A stretch of 64,000 nt of DNA, taken from assembly GCF_900103455.1 (NCBI RefSeq), contig NZ_FNHI01000004.1, forward strand, positions 339,267 to 403,266, read 5' to 3'. The notes below the pieces were generated by a model that was given only the letters and a program-made list of their open reading frames with translations, was not told the DNA's origin and searched no databases. This document shows, piece by piece, positions 1-8,363 of this stretch (its first letter is position 1; every line of letters begins with the position of its first letter). Position numbers and translations under genes: made by a program. The stretch is from Streptomyces wuyuanensis. GTDB taxonomy: Bacteria; Actinomycetota; Actinomycetes; Streptomycetales; Streptomycetaceae.

Positions 1-26
1 CGCACCTAAACGGACGGGCGGACGCG

Positions 27-58
27 TGAGGGGTGACCGCCGTGGCGGTCACCCCTCA
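27..58. terminator. Perfect inverted repeat, likely terminator
   Basis: Two 15-bp arms (27-41 and 44-58) match perfectly around a GT centre. The element lies just past the 3' end of the leftward DUF3040 gene. There is no T-tract, as is usual for Streptomyces terminators. Nothing else is recognisable between position 1 and the DUF3040 gene. Confidence 0.75.
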
Positions 59-99
59 GCCGATTCGTCAGATGCGTGGACGTGGACGTCACACGGGGC

Positions 100-492
100 T
101 CAGTGGCCCTGCTCGTCGCGGCGGCGCTGCCACCGCTGCTCGATCCGGTCCATCATCGACCGGCGCTGCCTGGGCTGTCGGCGCGTGGCCTCGGCCCCGG
201 GGTTGCTTTGCTCACCCGGCTTCGGCGCCTTGCGCCAGCCGGTGACCGCCAGGACCGCACAGCCGAGCATGACGAGAAAACCCACCACGCTGATCCAGAT
301 CTGCTGGGCGACCATTCCGGCCATGAGGAGCGCGATACCCACCAGGAAGCCGGCGACCGCTTGGTAGACCCGTCGTCGGGTGTACGTACGCAGCCCGCTT
401 CCCTCAAGCGCTGTCGCGAACTTGGGATCTTCGGCGTACAGCGCTCGCTCCATCTGCTCGAGCATTCGCTGCTCGTGCTCCGAGAGCGGCAC
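100..492 (-). CDS. DUF3040 small membrane protein
   Basis: A 130-residue protein of the actinobacterial DUF3040 family. The N-terminus PLSEHEQRMLEQMERAL is the family's characteristic amphipathic helix. It is followed by a basic stretch and two adjacent membrane helices (about residues 43-85), then a basic Arg/Gln-rich tail, so it should sit in the cytoplasmic membrane. The GTG start is chosen because AGGAGG lies 6 nt upstream. The family has no known biochemical function. In Streptomyces it usually lies beside the division and cell-wall cluster, which from memory is just left of this window. The family call is firm; the role is unknown. Confidence 0.88.
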   Translation of the reverse strand: MPLSEHEQRMLEQMERALYAEDPKFATALEGSGLRTYTRRRVYQAVAGFLVGIALLMAGMVAQQIWISVVGFLVMLGCAVLAVTGWRKAPKPGEQSNPGAEATRRQPRQRRSMMDRIEQRWQRRRDEQGH

Positions 493-775
493 GGAGTCCT
501 CCTAGTCGTCGGTCGCGGGGGGCGACCGGTATGCGGCCCTTTCAGGATAGGCAGGGAATCGCCCCCGTGAAACCCGCCGAGTGCCCGATTGCCCTTCGGG
601 GCCTGCCATGCCGGATCGACTGCTGAGGCGTTGATTCCCCAACCGCCTGTCCGTCATGCCGGATCGTGTCCCCCGATCATACGGGGCGAACGCCTCGATC
701 GGGGGGCCTGTGGCGTACTCCATCTGCAGCTGCGTGGCTGATCAGCGGCGGGGCCACGGCACCGGGTGCCCGAGA

Positions 776-1564
776 TCAGCCGCGCTTCTCGCCGAGGACG
801 TGGAGCTGCGTGGCGACGGCGTGGAACGCGGGCGACTCGGCGGCGGCCTCCTCCAGCTTGAGCAGGGCCTCCAGCGCCCCCGGCTCCGTGTCCACGAGCA
901 CCCCCGGGACGAGGTCCGCGAAGACCCGCACACCGTGCACGGACGCGATCTCGAGGCCCGAGTCGCCGACGAGTTGCGTGAGCTGCTCGGCCGTGAACCG
1001 GCGCGGCGTCGGGTCGCCCTCGCCCCACCGCCCCGCCGGGTCGCCGAGCGCCCGCCGGGCCTCGGTGAAGTGCCCGGCCAGGGCCCTGGCCAGGACGGCG
1101 CCGCCGAGCCCGGCGGCGAGCAGGCTGAGGGCGCCTCCCGGGCGCAGGGCCTCCACCGCGTTCCGCACGCCTTCGGCCGGGTCCTCGACGTACTCGAGCA
1201 CGCCGTGGAACAGCACGGCGTCGAAGCCGCCGCGCTCCACCACGTCGAACAGCCCGTGGACATCGCCCTGGACCCCGCGCACCCGGTCGGCCACCCCGGC
1301 CTCGGCCGCCCGCCGCTCCAGTGCGAACAGCGCGTTGGGGCTGGGGTCGACCACGGTGACGCGGTGGCCGAGGCGAGCCGCGGGCACGGCGAAGTTGCCG
1401 GAACCGCCACCGGTGTCGAGGACGTCCAGGGCGTCCCGTCCGGTCGCCTTGGCCCGGCGGTCCAGTGCGTCCCTGAGCACCTCCCAGACGACGGCCGTGC
1501 GAAGGGAGGCGCGGGACGGGGTCTCCCCACGGCGAGGCCGAACGGGGGGCGTCTGGTCCGACAC
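776..1564 (-). CDS. Class I SAM-dependent methyltransferase
   Basis: A 262-residue protein with a Rossmann-type methyltransferase fold. Motif I is VLDTGGGSGNFAVPAA (about residues 48-63), where the usual DxGxG reads DTGGGSG. An acidic residue follows at the end of strand 2 (VTVVDPS), and the motif IV region is GFDAVLFHGVLEYVEDP, typical of small-molecule methyltransferases. The GTG start has GAGGAG about 10 nt upstream. The substrate cannot be deduced. It is transcribed leftward, downstream of the HEPN gene but separated from it by a strong hairpin, so it probably has its own promoter. It resembles CmoA/UbiE-like enzymes only generically. Confidence 0.85.
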   Translation of the reverse strand: MSDQTPPVRPRRGETPSRASLRTAVVWEVLRDALDRRAKATGRDALDVLDTGGGSGNFAVPAARLGHRVTVVDPSPNALFALERRAAEAGVADRVRGVQGDVHGLFDVVERGGFDAVLFHGVLEYVEDPAEGVRNAVEALRPGGALSLLAAGLGGAVLARALAGHFTEARRALGDPAGRWGEGDPTPRRFTAEQLTQLVGDSGLEIASVHGVRVFADLVPGVLVDTEPGALEALLKLEEAAAESPAFHAVATQLHVLGEKRG

Positions 1565-1731
1565 GGCAGTTGACTCCTCGGCGCGGGTGCCGCCCCTGCT
1601 GACGGGGCGTGAACGGTGCAGGCTGGCTCCACCCTATTGCCTCGGCCGGGCGCCCCGGTCATCCCACGGTGTCCCCGCGCCCGCCCGCCGGCACGCCCGC
1701 CGCGGACAGTCCCCGCCTCCGGTCCCCGCAG

Positions 1732-1764
1732 CCTCCCCGCGCCCGGTGAGCGGGCGCGGGGAGG
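1732..1764 (-). terminator. Hairpin terminator after HEPN gene
   Basis: Perfect 14-bp arms (1732-1745 and 1751-1764) enclose the 5-nt loop GTGAG. The hairpin begins a few bases beyond the stop codon of the leftward HEPN gene, separating it from the methyltransferase gene. Confidence 0.8.
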
Positions 1765-1769
1765 TTCGC

Positions 1770-2345
1770 TCATCCCGCGGCGCCCTCGGGCCGTCCTACC
1801 GAGCCCTCCCGCCCCGCCTGCTCGGGCCCCGCCTGCTCGGGCCTCGGCTGCGGCAGTACCGGCTGGAGCACCAGCATCCGCTCCACCAGCCTGAGGAACA
1901 TGCCCACGTCGCGGAGCAGGTCGTCGGCGTCTCGGCTGCCGGCGGCACCCCGGATGCCCGCCTCGGCGCGGGCCCGGCGTTCGGCGCCGGAGGCGAAGAG
2001 GGCGCTCCACTCGGTGAGCTCCGGGGCGATCTCCGGCAGGACCTCCCAGGCGGAGCGTATGCGTGCCCGGCGGCGGGGGGTGGTCTCCGGCCGCCCGCGC
2101 GCGGCCAGGACGGCCGCGGCGGTGCGCAGCGCGGCGAGATGGGCGGTGGCGTACCGCTCGTTGGGGGTCTCCAGGCGCGCGGCGTCTTCCAGCCCCGCCC
2201 TCGCCTGGGCGAGCAGGTCGAGTGCGGCAGGGGGCGCGGACGAACGCCGCAGCACGGGGTGGACGTCGCTCGCGGATCCGGTCGGTGAGGGGGCAGGGCC
2301 GCCTGCGCGGGGCCGACGTGCGGCAGCGGCGTACGAGCTGGCCAT
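1770..2345 (-). CDS. SAV_6107-family HEPN domain protein
   Basis: A 191-residue protein whose core (from about residue 40: LDLLAQARAGLEDAA, then TPNERYATAHLAALRTAAAVLA and later EVLPEIAPELTEWSALFA) matches the actinobacterial HEPN_SAV_6107 family. This is an all-helical domain related to HEPN RNase/nucleotide-binding folds. I do not see a canonical RxxxxH RNase motif, so nuclease activity is not supported. The first about 35 residues are Pro/Ala/Ser-rich and probably disordered. The ATG start has GGAGG about 7 nt upstream. It is divergent from the PP2C phosphatase gene. The role is unknown. Confidence 0.82.
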   Translation of the reverse strand: MASSYAAAARRPRAGGPAPSPTGSASDVHPVLRRSSAPPAALDLLAQARAGLEDAARLETPNERYATAHLAALRTAAAVLAARGRPETTPRRRARIRSAWEVLPEIAPELTEWSALFASGAERRARAEAGIRGAAGSRDADDLLRDVGMFLRLVERMLVLQPVLPQPRPEQAGPEQAGREGSVGRPEGAAG

Positions 2346-2396
2346 GACGAGCCTCCTGTCGTCGGGTGACGGCACTCCGGCCGTACGTGAACCATG

Positions 2397-2410
2397 GTGG
2401 TGGCCACCAC
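2397..2410. promoter_or_regulatory. 14-bp palindrome between divergent genes
   Basis: GTGGTGGCCACCAC is a perfect palindrome in the intergenic region between the leftward HEPN gene and the rightward phosphatase gene, placed to act on either promoter. It is a candidate operator; no cognate regulator is identified. Confidence 0.35.
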
Positions 2411-2543
2411 TGACAATTCGCCCTGACCTGGGCTTGTCCCGGGCGAAGGGGGTCTCCCGCCCTCTGTGTGCGGGCCCGCCGACAAGGGCGAGCGGGCCGG
2501 ACGGCCGCCGGGCTAAGGTGATTCGAGGAGCACGGCGGAGCAT

Positions 2544-3413
2544 GTGGGACATCCCGGAGCGGTCATGCGGGAACGACGCGGTGACCCGCCCGAAAGTGCG
2601 CAGGCCCTCCTCGTCACCCTCGGGCGTCTCGTGGACCAGGCCCTGGAGCGGATCAGGCTCCAGCAGGCCCGTGTCGAGCTGGCCGTGGCCATGCAGCGCC
2701 ACATGCTCCCCCCGGCCCTTCCGGAGCTTCCGGGTCTGCGGATCGCGGCCCGTTACGCGCCCGCCGGGGACGGGCTGGACGTGGGCGGCGACTGGTACGA
2801 CGCCTTCGTGATGCTGGACGGATCGCTCGGACTGGCGATCGGCGACGTCCAGGGACACGACATGGAGGCGGTCGCGTTCATGGGGCAGGTCCGCACGAGC
2901 CTGCGGGCACTCGCCCAGGCGACGAGCGATCCGCGCCAGGTGCTGGGCCGTGCCAACGACCTGCTCATCTCGATGGGCTACGGCCTGTTCGCCACCTGCT
3001 GTTTCCTGAGGTTCGACCCGGTCACCCGCGATCTCCACGTGTCCCGGGCAGGCCATGTGCCGATGGTGTGGGCCACCGCGGGCGGCGGCTACGGCGTCGC
3101 GCTGGACCGGGGTGGTCCGCCCCTCGGGATCCTGGTGGGCGAGCGGTACCCGGTGACGCACCGGCGGCTGATGGAGCCGGGCGTGCTCGTCCTGCTCACG
3201 GACGGGGTGGTGGAGGGGCCGAGCTACCCGATGGAGGCCGGTCTGGCCGAGGTGGCCAAGCTGGTGCGGACCGGATTCGACGCCGACCCCGACGTGCTCG
3301 CCTCCGCAGTCATCAAAGTGGCCGACCTGACCGGCCACCGGGACGACGCCGCGGTGCTCGTGGTCCGCTACGACGGCCCGGCCCCCTCCTCCGGCCCCTC
3401 CGGCAGGCCCTGA
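2544..3413 (+). CDS. PP2C/SpoIIE-family serine phosphatase
   Basis: A 289-residue cytoplasmic protein with a complete SpoIIE/RsbU-type PP2C domain. Visible metal and active-site motifs are GGDWYDAF, GDVQGHD, VSRAGHVP, LLTDGVVE and GHRDDAAVLVV. The 50 residues before them are a helical lead-in with the typical MQRHMLPP segment. Such enzymes dephosphorylate anti-sigma-antagonist (STAS) proteins in partner-switching cascades. No sensory domain is present in this chain. GTG at 2544 has GGAG 5 nt upstream; ATG at 2565 also has a plausible site, so the start is uncertain by 7 codons. The next gene, 45 nt downstream, is a stand-alone MASE1 sensor and is probably co-transcribed. Confidence 0.9.
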   Translation: MGHPGAVMRERRGDPPESAQALLVTLGRLVDQALERIRLQQARVELAVAMQRHMLPPALPELPGLRIAARYAPAGDGLDVGGDWYDAFVMLDGSLGLAIGDVQGHDMEAVAFMGQVRTSLRALAQATSDPRQVLGRANDLLISMGYGLFATCCFLRFDPVTRDLHVSRAGHVPMVWATAGGGYGVALDRGGPPLGILVGERYPVTHRRLMEPGVLVLLTDGVVEGPSYPMEAGLAEVAKLVRTGFDADPDVLASAVIKVADLTGHRDDAAVLVVRYDGPAPSSGPSGRP

Positions 3414-3458
3414 CGCGGCCGACTCGCCGCCCCGTCACCGGCGAAGGAAACTGCTGTC

Positions 3459-4406
3459 GTGCGCAATGAGGAGATCCGGCGTTACGGCTCGTTGGCGTTG
3501 CGGATCCTCGCTGTGGCCGCGTTCTACTACGGCTCCGCCAGGCTCGGGCTGCTCCAGCAGTTGGTGCGCGGCCAGGTCACCCCGCTGTGGCCGCCGACGG
3601 GCGTGGCGCTCGCCGGTCTGCTGTTCTTCGGGCTGCGGATCTGGCCCGGTATCGCGCTCGGCGCGTTCCTGGTCAACTTCTCCATCGGCCCGACGCCTTT
3701 CGCGGTGCTGGCCATCGCCGCCGGGAACACCGCCGCACCGGTCTGCGCGTACCTGATGCTGCGCCGGGCGCGGTTCCGGCAGGAACTGGACCGGCTGCGG
3801 GACGTACTGGCGCTCGTCTTCCTCGGGGCGCTGGGCGGCATGCTCGTCAGTTCGACCGTCGGCGCCACGACCCTGGTCCTGGCCGGAGGGCTGGATCCCG
3901 ATCGCTTCTGGCCCGCGTGGTCGGTCTGGTGGACGGGGGACGCGATGGGGGTGCTGGTCGTCACGCCGTTCCTGCTCGTGCTGCGCCGGGCCCGGTGGCC
4001 CGTCCCCGCGGGGCCGGCCCGCTGGACGGAGGCGGCGGCACTGGGGCTCTGCACGCTCGGCGTCACGCTGCTGGCGACCTCGACGACCAACTCGTCGCTG
4101 CTGTTCCTGGTCTTCCCGTGCCTGATCTGGGCGGCTTTCCGGTTCCAGCTGGCAGGGGCCGCTCCGTGCGCGCTGGTGGTGTCGACTCTCGCGATCATGG
4201 CCGCGGCCAGGCGGTTCGGGCCGTTCGCCGGGCACGACCTGTTCGCGAACATGGTCACGCTGCAGGCCTTCAACGGAGCAACCGCACTGACGGCGCTGCT
4301 GATGGCGGCCGTCATCACCGAGCGGAACCAGACCCACGAGGAGATCAAGCGCGTCTGCGCCCGGCTCGCCGAGATGGTGGCGGGAGTCGAACCGCGCGAC
4401 CGCTGA
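3459..4406 (+). CDS. Stand-alone MASE1 integral membrane sensor
   Basis: A 315-residue polytopic membrane protein with about eight hydrophobic helices matching the MASE1 domain. Typical features are the TPLWPPTGVALA motif near residue 41 and the WWTGDAMGVLVVTPFLL motif near residue 157. MASE1 normally forms the N-terminal sensor of histidine kinases, cyclases or phosphatases. Here nothing follows except a short soluble helix (about residues 285-315), so the protein has no output domain. It lies 45 nt behind a sensor-less PP2C phosphatase on the same strand, suggesting a split sensor-output pair (inference). The GTG start is preceded by GAAGGAA. The ligand is unknown. Confidence 0.85.
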   Translation: MRNEEIRRYGSLALRILAVAAFYYGSARLGLLQQLVRGQVTPLWPPTGVALAGLLFFGLRIWPGIALGAFLVNFSIGPTPFAVLAIAAGNTAAPVCAYLMLRRARFRQELDRLRDVLALVFLGALGGMLVSSTVGATTLVLAGGLDPDRFWPAWSVWWTGDAMGVLVVTPFLLVLRRARWPVPAGPARWTEAAALGLCTLGVTLLATSTTNSSLLFLVFPCLIWAAFRFQLAGAAPCALVVSTLAIMAAARRFGPFAGHDLFANMVTLQAFNGATALTALLMAAVITERNQTHEEIKRVCARLAEMVAGVEPRDR

Positions 4407-4431
4407 ATCCCCGCCGAACTCCCCACCCGTT

Positions 4432-4478
4432 TTGCTTCGTTCCCGGGTTCGGAGTAGCTTTTGCACTGACCAGTCAGT
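4432..4478 (+). promoter_or_regulatory. Promoter with TetR-type operator over the start site
   Basis: A good vegetative promoter is visible: TTGCTT (4432-4437), 17-nt spacer, TAGCTT (4455-4460). The predicted transcription start is about 4467. Exactly there lies the inverted repeat ACTGAC-CA-GTCAGT (4465-4478), typical in form of TetR-family operators. Binding would block initiation of the operon that ends with a tetR gene, implying autoregulated repression. Confidence 0.75.
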
Positions 4479-4499
4479 TCAAAAAAAGGGGGAGGCCGC

Positions 4500-5579
4500 G
4501 TGGACAGCCCACACGGGGCAGCCGTACGAGCCGAGGGCTTCGGCCTGGAGGGGCCGCGCGGCTGGGCGTTCCGGAGGGTGGACGTCGAGGCCGGCCCGGG
4601 CTCGCTCGTCGCGATCGAGGGCCCGTCCGGCTCGGGCCGCACCTGCCTGCTGCTCGCACTCACCGGACGCATGAAGCCGACGGATGGGCACGCGGAGGTG
4701 GGCGGGCTGCGGCTGCCGCGCAAGATGGCGGCCGTCCGCCGCATCAGCGCGCTGGGCCCGGTCCCGGGGGTGAGCGACCTCGACCCGGCGCTCACCGTCG
4801 CCGAGCATCTGCGGGAGCGTGCGCTGATGCAGCGGCGGTTCGACGGTTCGCTCCGGGCGCTGCTGCGGCCGCCGGGGGAACGGGCCGCGGCGGCCCGGGC
4901 GCGGATCGAAGAAGCCCTGGCGAGCGTCGGGCTCGAGGTGGACGCCCTGCCGAAAGGGGGGCGCACGGCCGTAAGGGATCTCGAGCGGCTCGAGGCGCTC
5001 CGCCTCTCCGTGGCCCTCGCCCTGATCGGCCGTCCGCGGTTGCTGGCCGTCGACGACGCGGACCTCAAGCTCTCCGAGGCGGACCGGGCGCAGGCGTGGG
5101 GACTCCTCCGGGACATCGCGGCCGAGGGCACGACGGTGCTCATGGTCTGCAGCGAGGCGCCGAAGGACGCCGTCGTGGTCCGCACGGGTACGGGGGCGTC
5201 CCACTCGGCCGCGGCCGGGAAGCCCGGCGACGGGGCGCCGGAGGGGACGGCCCCCGGCATCGAGGTGGTTCCTGCGGCCAAGGCCGCCGGGACCGCCGGG
5301 ACCGCCGGGGCTGCCGAGGCCACCGAGGCGGAGCCGGTCGCGTCCCCGGCCGAGGCCGCCACCGCCGACCCGGACACCGGCACCACCCCGGCCACCGGCA
5401 CGGAACCCGGCACGACCCCGGACACCGGCACCACCCCGGCCACCGGGGCAGAACCCGGCACGACCGCAGAAGCCGCAGGCACCGGCACCGGCGACCCCGT
5501 GCGCGGCGGCAGGACCGGGAAGACGAACGAGACCGAGGAGGGGGCGGCCGATGCGCTCGCCGAAACTGGCCGCGCTTGA
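4500..5579 (+). CDS. Degenerate ABC-type ATPase subunit
   Basis: A 359-residue protein whose first about 230 residues have the ABC nucleotide-binding fold but altered catalytic motifs. Walker A reads GPSGSGRT (41-48, Arg47 in place of Lys). The signature region reads LERLEALRLSVALALI instead of LSGGQ. Walker B ends LLAVDDAD with Asp in place of the catalytic Glu. The switch His is absent (TVLMVCSEAP). It may bind but poorly hydrolyse ATP. The last about 125 residues are a low-complexity Ala/Thr/Pro/Gly tail with a 16-residue tandem repeat. GTG start with GGGGGAGG 4-6 nt upstream. It overlaps the YhgE/Pip gene by 29 nt, indicating translational coupling. Confidence 0.85.
   Translation: MDSPHGAAVRAEGFGLEGPRGWAFRRVDVEAGPGSLVAIEGPSGSGRTCLLLALTGRMKPTDGHAEVGGLRLPRKMAAVRRISALGPVPGVSDLDPALTVAEHLRERALMQRRFDGSLRALLRPPGERAAAARARIEEALASVGLEVDALPKGGRTAVRDLERLEALRLSVALALIGRPRLLAVDDADLKLSEADRAQAWGLLRDIAAEGTTVLMVCSEAPKDAVVVRTGTGASHSAAAGKPGDGAPEGTAPGIEVVPAAKAAGTAGTAGAAEATEAEPVASPAEAATADPDTGTTPATGTEPGTTPDTGTTPATGAEPGTTAEAAGTGTGDPVRGGRTGKTNETEEGAADALAETGRA
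5373..5468 (+). repeat. 48-nt tandem duplication in coding sequence
   Basis: Two consecutive 48-nt units (5373-5420 and 5421-5468) encode DTGTTPATGTEPGTTP and a one-residue variant. They sit in the disordered tail of the ABC-like protein, next to further Ala/Thr/Pro low-complexity sequence. The length probably varies between strains. Confidence 0.85.
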
Positions 5580-7638
5580 GCTGAAGCGATTCGGCAGGGG
5601 CAAGCTGCCGCGGGCCGCGCTCGTGGCGATCCTGCTGCTTCCGCTGCTCTACGGCGCGCTGTACCTGTGGTCGTTCTGGGACCCGTACAGCCGGCTCGAC
5701 AGGATTCCCGTGGCGCTCGTCAACGCCGACAAGGGCGCGACCGCCGCCGGGAAGAAGATCGCCGCGGGCGACGAGATCACCGAGGGCCTGCGCGAGAGCG
5801 ATGTCTTCGACTGGCACGAGGTGAGCTCCCAGGAGGCCCGCAAGGGCGTCGAGGACGGTACGTACTACCTGTCCCTGACCATGCCCGCCGACTTCAGCAA
5901 GCGCATCGCGTCCGCCTCCGGTGACGCGCCGGAGACCGGGGCGCTGCAGGTGCGGACGAACGACGCGAACAACTACATCGTCGGGCAGATATCCCGCACC
6001 GTCTTCGCCGAGGTGCGCAAGTCCGCGTCCAAGAACGCGTCCCGCTCGTTCCTCGACAAGATCTTCATCTCGTTCTCCGACATCCACGACGCGACCGAGA
6101 AGGCCGCCAAGGGAGCCGACAAGCTCAAGGGCGGCATCGGCAAGGCGAAGGAGGGCTCCAAGGAGCTCGCCGACGGCCTGAAGGACGCCAAGGACGGCAG
6201 CGGCAAGCTCAAGGGCGGCATCACCCGCCTCGACGACGGTGCGGACAAGCTGGAGAAGGGCGCCCGCGAGGTCGCCGCCGGCACCCAGCGGCTGGCCGAC
6301 AAGGTCAACGCCATCGCGGCCGACGTCCGGCCCTACATCAAGGACGACGGCGCGACGGTCGGCGAGCACGCGCGCTTCGTGGAGAACGGCGCCCGCGCCG
6401 CGCGCAGCCATCTCGACCTCCTCGTGACGACCGCCCCCGCCGCGGCAACCAAGGCGCACGACGCCGCCGACAAGGCGGCCGCGCTGCACAAGTCCCGCTG
6501 CGAGGACGCCGTTCTGCCCGACCCCGCCGTCTGCTCCGTGCTGGAGAAGGCCAAGACCGCGACAGCCGACTCCGCGGCGGTCGCCGACGACGTCGCCAAG
6601 CTGGTGCGGGACAACAGCGGCGAACTCGAGCGGCTCGACGCCCGTCTCGCCAAGATCCAGAAGATGGCCAAGGACCTCGCCGACCGCTCCCCCACCCTCG
6701 ACGAGGACGTCGAGAAGGCCGTCGCGGACGTCAACCGGCTGAACTCCGGCGCGCACAAGGTCGCCAAGGGCGCCGGCGACCTCCACACGGGACTGGGCAG
6801 CGCGCGCACCGGATCCAGCGACCTGGACACCGGCGTGGGCAAGCTCAAGAACGGTGCTCACGACCTCGACGGCGGCATGTTCAAACTCGTCGACGGCTCG
6901 GGCGAGCTGGCCGGCGGACTCAACGACGGCGTCGGCAGGATCCCCGACTACGACAAGCAGGAGCGCGACCGCCGCACGGACGTGATGGCCGACCCGGTGC
7001 AGCTCGCCTCCCAGTCCCTGCACAAGGCGGACAACTACGGCACGGGCTTCGCCCCGTACTTCATCCCGCTCTCCCTCTGGGTGGGCGCGATGGTGGCGTA
7101 CATGCTGATCCAGCCGCTCAACCGGCGCGCCCTGGCCGCCGGCGCCTCGGCCTGGCGGATCGCCGTCGCCGGCTGGCTGCCGGTGGCCGCGATCGGACTG
7201 CTCCAGGTCGGTGCCCTGATGGCGGTGCTCCACTGGGGTCTCGGACTTCAGATGGCCCGCGCCGCCGGAACGGTCGGCTTCCTGGCGCTGGTCGTGTGCT
7301 GCTTCGCGGCGATCATCCAGTGGCTCAACGCCCGCTTCGGCGCGGCCGGCCGGATCCTGGTGCTCGCGCTGCTGATGCTGCAGCTGACCTCTGCGGGCGG
7401 CACGTACCCCGTCCAGACCAGCCCGCCGTTCTTCAACGCCGTGCATCCCTTCCTGCCGATGACGTACGTGGTCGAGGCGCTGCGCAGGCTCATCACGGGC
7501 GGCGGAGCCGGACCGGTGTGGCAGGCCGTGGCCGTACTCGTCGCGTTCACCGCCGGGGCGCTCGCCCTGACCGCGGTGTCGGCGCGGCGCAAGCAGGTGT
7601 GGACGTTCGACCGTCTTCACCCCGAGCTGAGCCTGTGA
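5551..7638 (+). CDS. YhgE/Pip family ABC-2-type membrane protein
   Basis: A 695-residue membrane protein. An N-terminal helix (about 22-42) precedes a long extracytoplasmic region of about 450 residues, mostly predicted helix with recurring heptad-like units (KGADKLKGGIGKAKEG, DGSGKLKGGITRLDDG, TGSSDLDTGVGKLKNG). This is the hallmark of YhgE/Pip proteins. At least five C-terminal helices follow from about residue 500, including the ABC2-type segment. The family includes the Lactococcus phage infection protein Pip and relatives of type VII secretion EsaA. The ATG start lies within the preceding ATPase gene. A TetR gene follows. The substrate is unknown; export or envelope stress relief is plausible. 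Confidence 0.9.
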   Translation: MRSPKLAALELKRFGRGKLPRAALVAILLLPLLYGALYLWSFWDPYSRLDRIPVALVNADKGATAAGKKIAAGDEITEGLRESDVFDWHEVSSQEARKGVEDGTYYLSLTMPADFSKRIASASGDAPETGALQVRTNDANNYIVGQISRTVFAEVRKSASKNASRSFLDKIFISFSDIHDATEKAAKGADKLKGGIGKAKEGSKELADGLKDAKDGSGKLKGGITRLDDGADKLEKGAREVAAGTQRLADKVNAIAADVRPYIKDDGATVGEHARFVENGARAARSHLDLLVTTAPAAATKAHDAADKAAALHKSRCEDAVLPDPAVCSVLEKAKTATADSAAVADDVAKLVRDNSGELERLDARLAKIQKMAKDLADRSPTLDEDVEKAVADVNRLNSGAHKVAKGAGDLHTGLGSARTGSSDLDTGVGKLKNGAHDLDGGMFKLVDGSGELAGGLNDGVGRIPDYDKQERDRRTDVMADPVQLASQSLHKADNYGTGFAPYFIPLSLWVGAMVAYMLIQPLNRRALAAGASAWRIAVAGWLPVAAIGLLQVGALMAVLHWGLGLQMARAAGTVGFLALVVCCFAAIIQWLNARFGAAGRILVLALLMLQLTSAGGTYPVQTSPPFFNAVHPFLPMTYVVEALRRLITGGGAGPVWQAVAVLVAFTAGALALTAVSARRKQVWTFDRLHPELSL

Positions 7639-7666
7639 TCCGGGCGGACCTGTGAGAATCGGCACC

Positions 7667-8275
7667 ATGAACAGCAGCAGCACCCGGAGACAGGCCACGC
7701 GCGCCAAGCTCTACGAGGCGGCGGTGACCCTGATCGCCGAGCAGGGCTTCTCCGCCACCACGGTGGACGAGATCGCCGAGCGGGCCGGCGTGGCCAAGGG
7801 CACGGTCTACTACAACTTCAAGAGCAAGACCGAACTCTTCGAGGAGCTGCTGCGGTTCGGCGTCGGCCTGCTGACCGCCTCCCTGCAGGAGGCGGCCGAC
7901 GAGGCGGAGCGCCGCGGCGGGACCAAGATCGAGGCGCTGGACGGGATGATCCGGGCCGGTCTGGTCTTCATCGACCGCTACCCGGCCTTCACACAGCTGT
8001 ACGTCGCCGAGCTGTGGCGCACGAACCGGGCCTGGCAGTCGACGCTGATGGTGGTCCGTCAGCAGGCGGTGGCCGTTGTCGAGACGGTGCTCAGGGAAGG
8101 CGTCGAGCGGGGTGAGCTGAGCGAGGAGATCGACATCCCGCTGACCGCCGCGGCGCTGGTCGGGATGGTGCTGGTGGCGGCGCTCGACTGGCAGGCGTTC
8201 CAGCGGGAGCGGTCGCTCGACGACGTCCACGCGGCCCTGTCCCGGCTGCTGCACGGCCGGGTCGGCGGCTGCTGA
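7667..8275 (+). CDS. TetR-family transcriptional repressor
   Basis: A 202-residue regulator with an N-terminal TetR helix-turn-helix (about residues 8-55: TRAKLYEAAVTLIAEQGF, then TTVDEIAERAGVAKGTVYYN) and a C-terminal helical ligand domain with TetR_C-like sequence. It is the last gene of the operon with the ATPase and YhgE/Pip genes. The likely target is the ACTGAC-CA-GTCAGT operator at 4465-4478. ATG 7667 is preferred because the protein begins MNSSSTRRQ as in many TetR proteins, but no strong ribosome binding site is visible. A GTG at 7652 in frame would add five residues. Confidence 0.9.
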   Translation: MNSSSTRRQATRAKLYEAAVTLIAEQGFSATTVDEIAERAGVAKGTVYYNFKSKTELFEELLRFGVGLLTASLQEAADEAERRGGTKIEALDGMIRAGLVFIDRYPAFTQLYVAELWRTNRAWQSTLMVVRQQAVAVVETVLREGVERGELSEEIDIPLTAAALVGMVLVAALDWQAFQRERSLDDVHAALSRLLHGRVGGC

Positions 8276-8363
8276 GGCCCGACCGGTCCCCGGTCCCCCA
8301 CGGGCGGCCGTGAGGGCCGGTGACCGCACCGCCGGCAGGGCGCCGGCGACACGAACGACGAGA

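Noticed and set aside
5140..7707. Long minus-strand frame opposite the YhgE/Pip gene
   Set aside because: Antisense shadow of the coding strand with no recognisable domain and no promoter.
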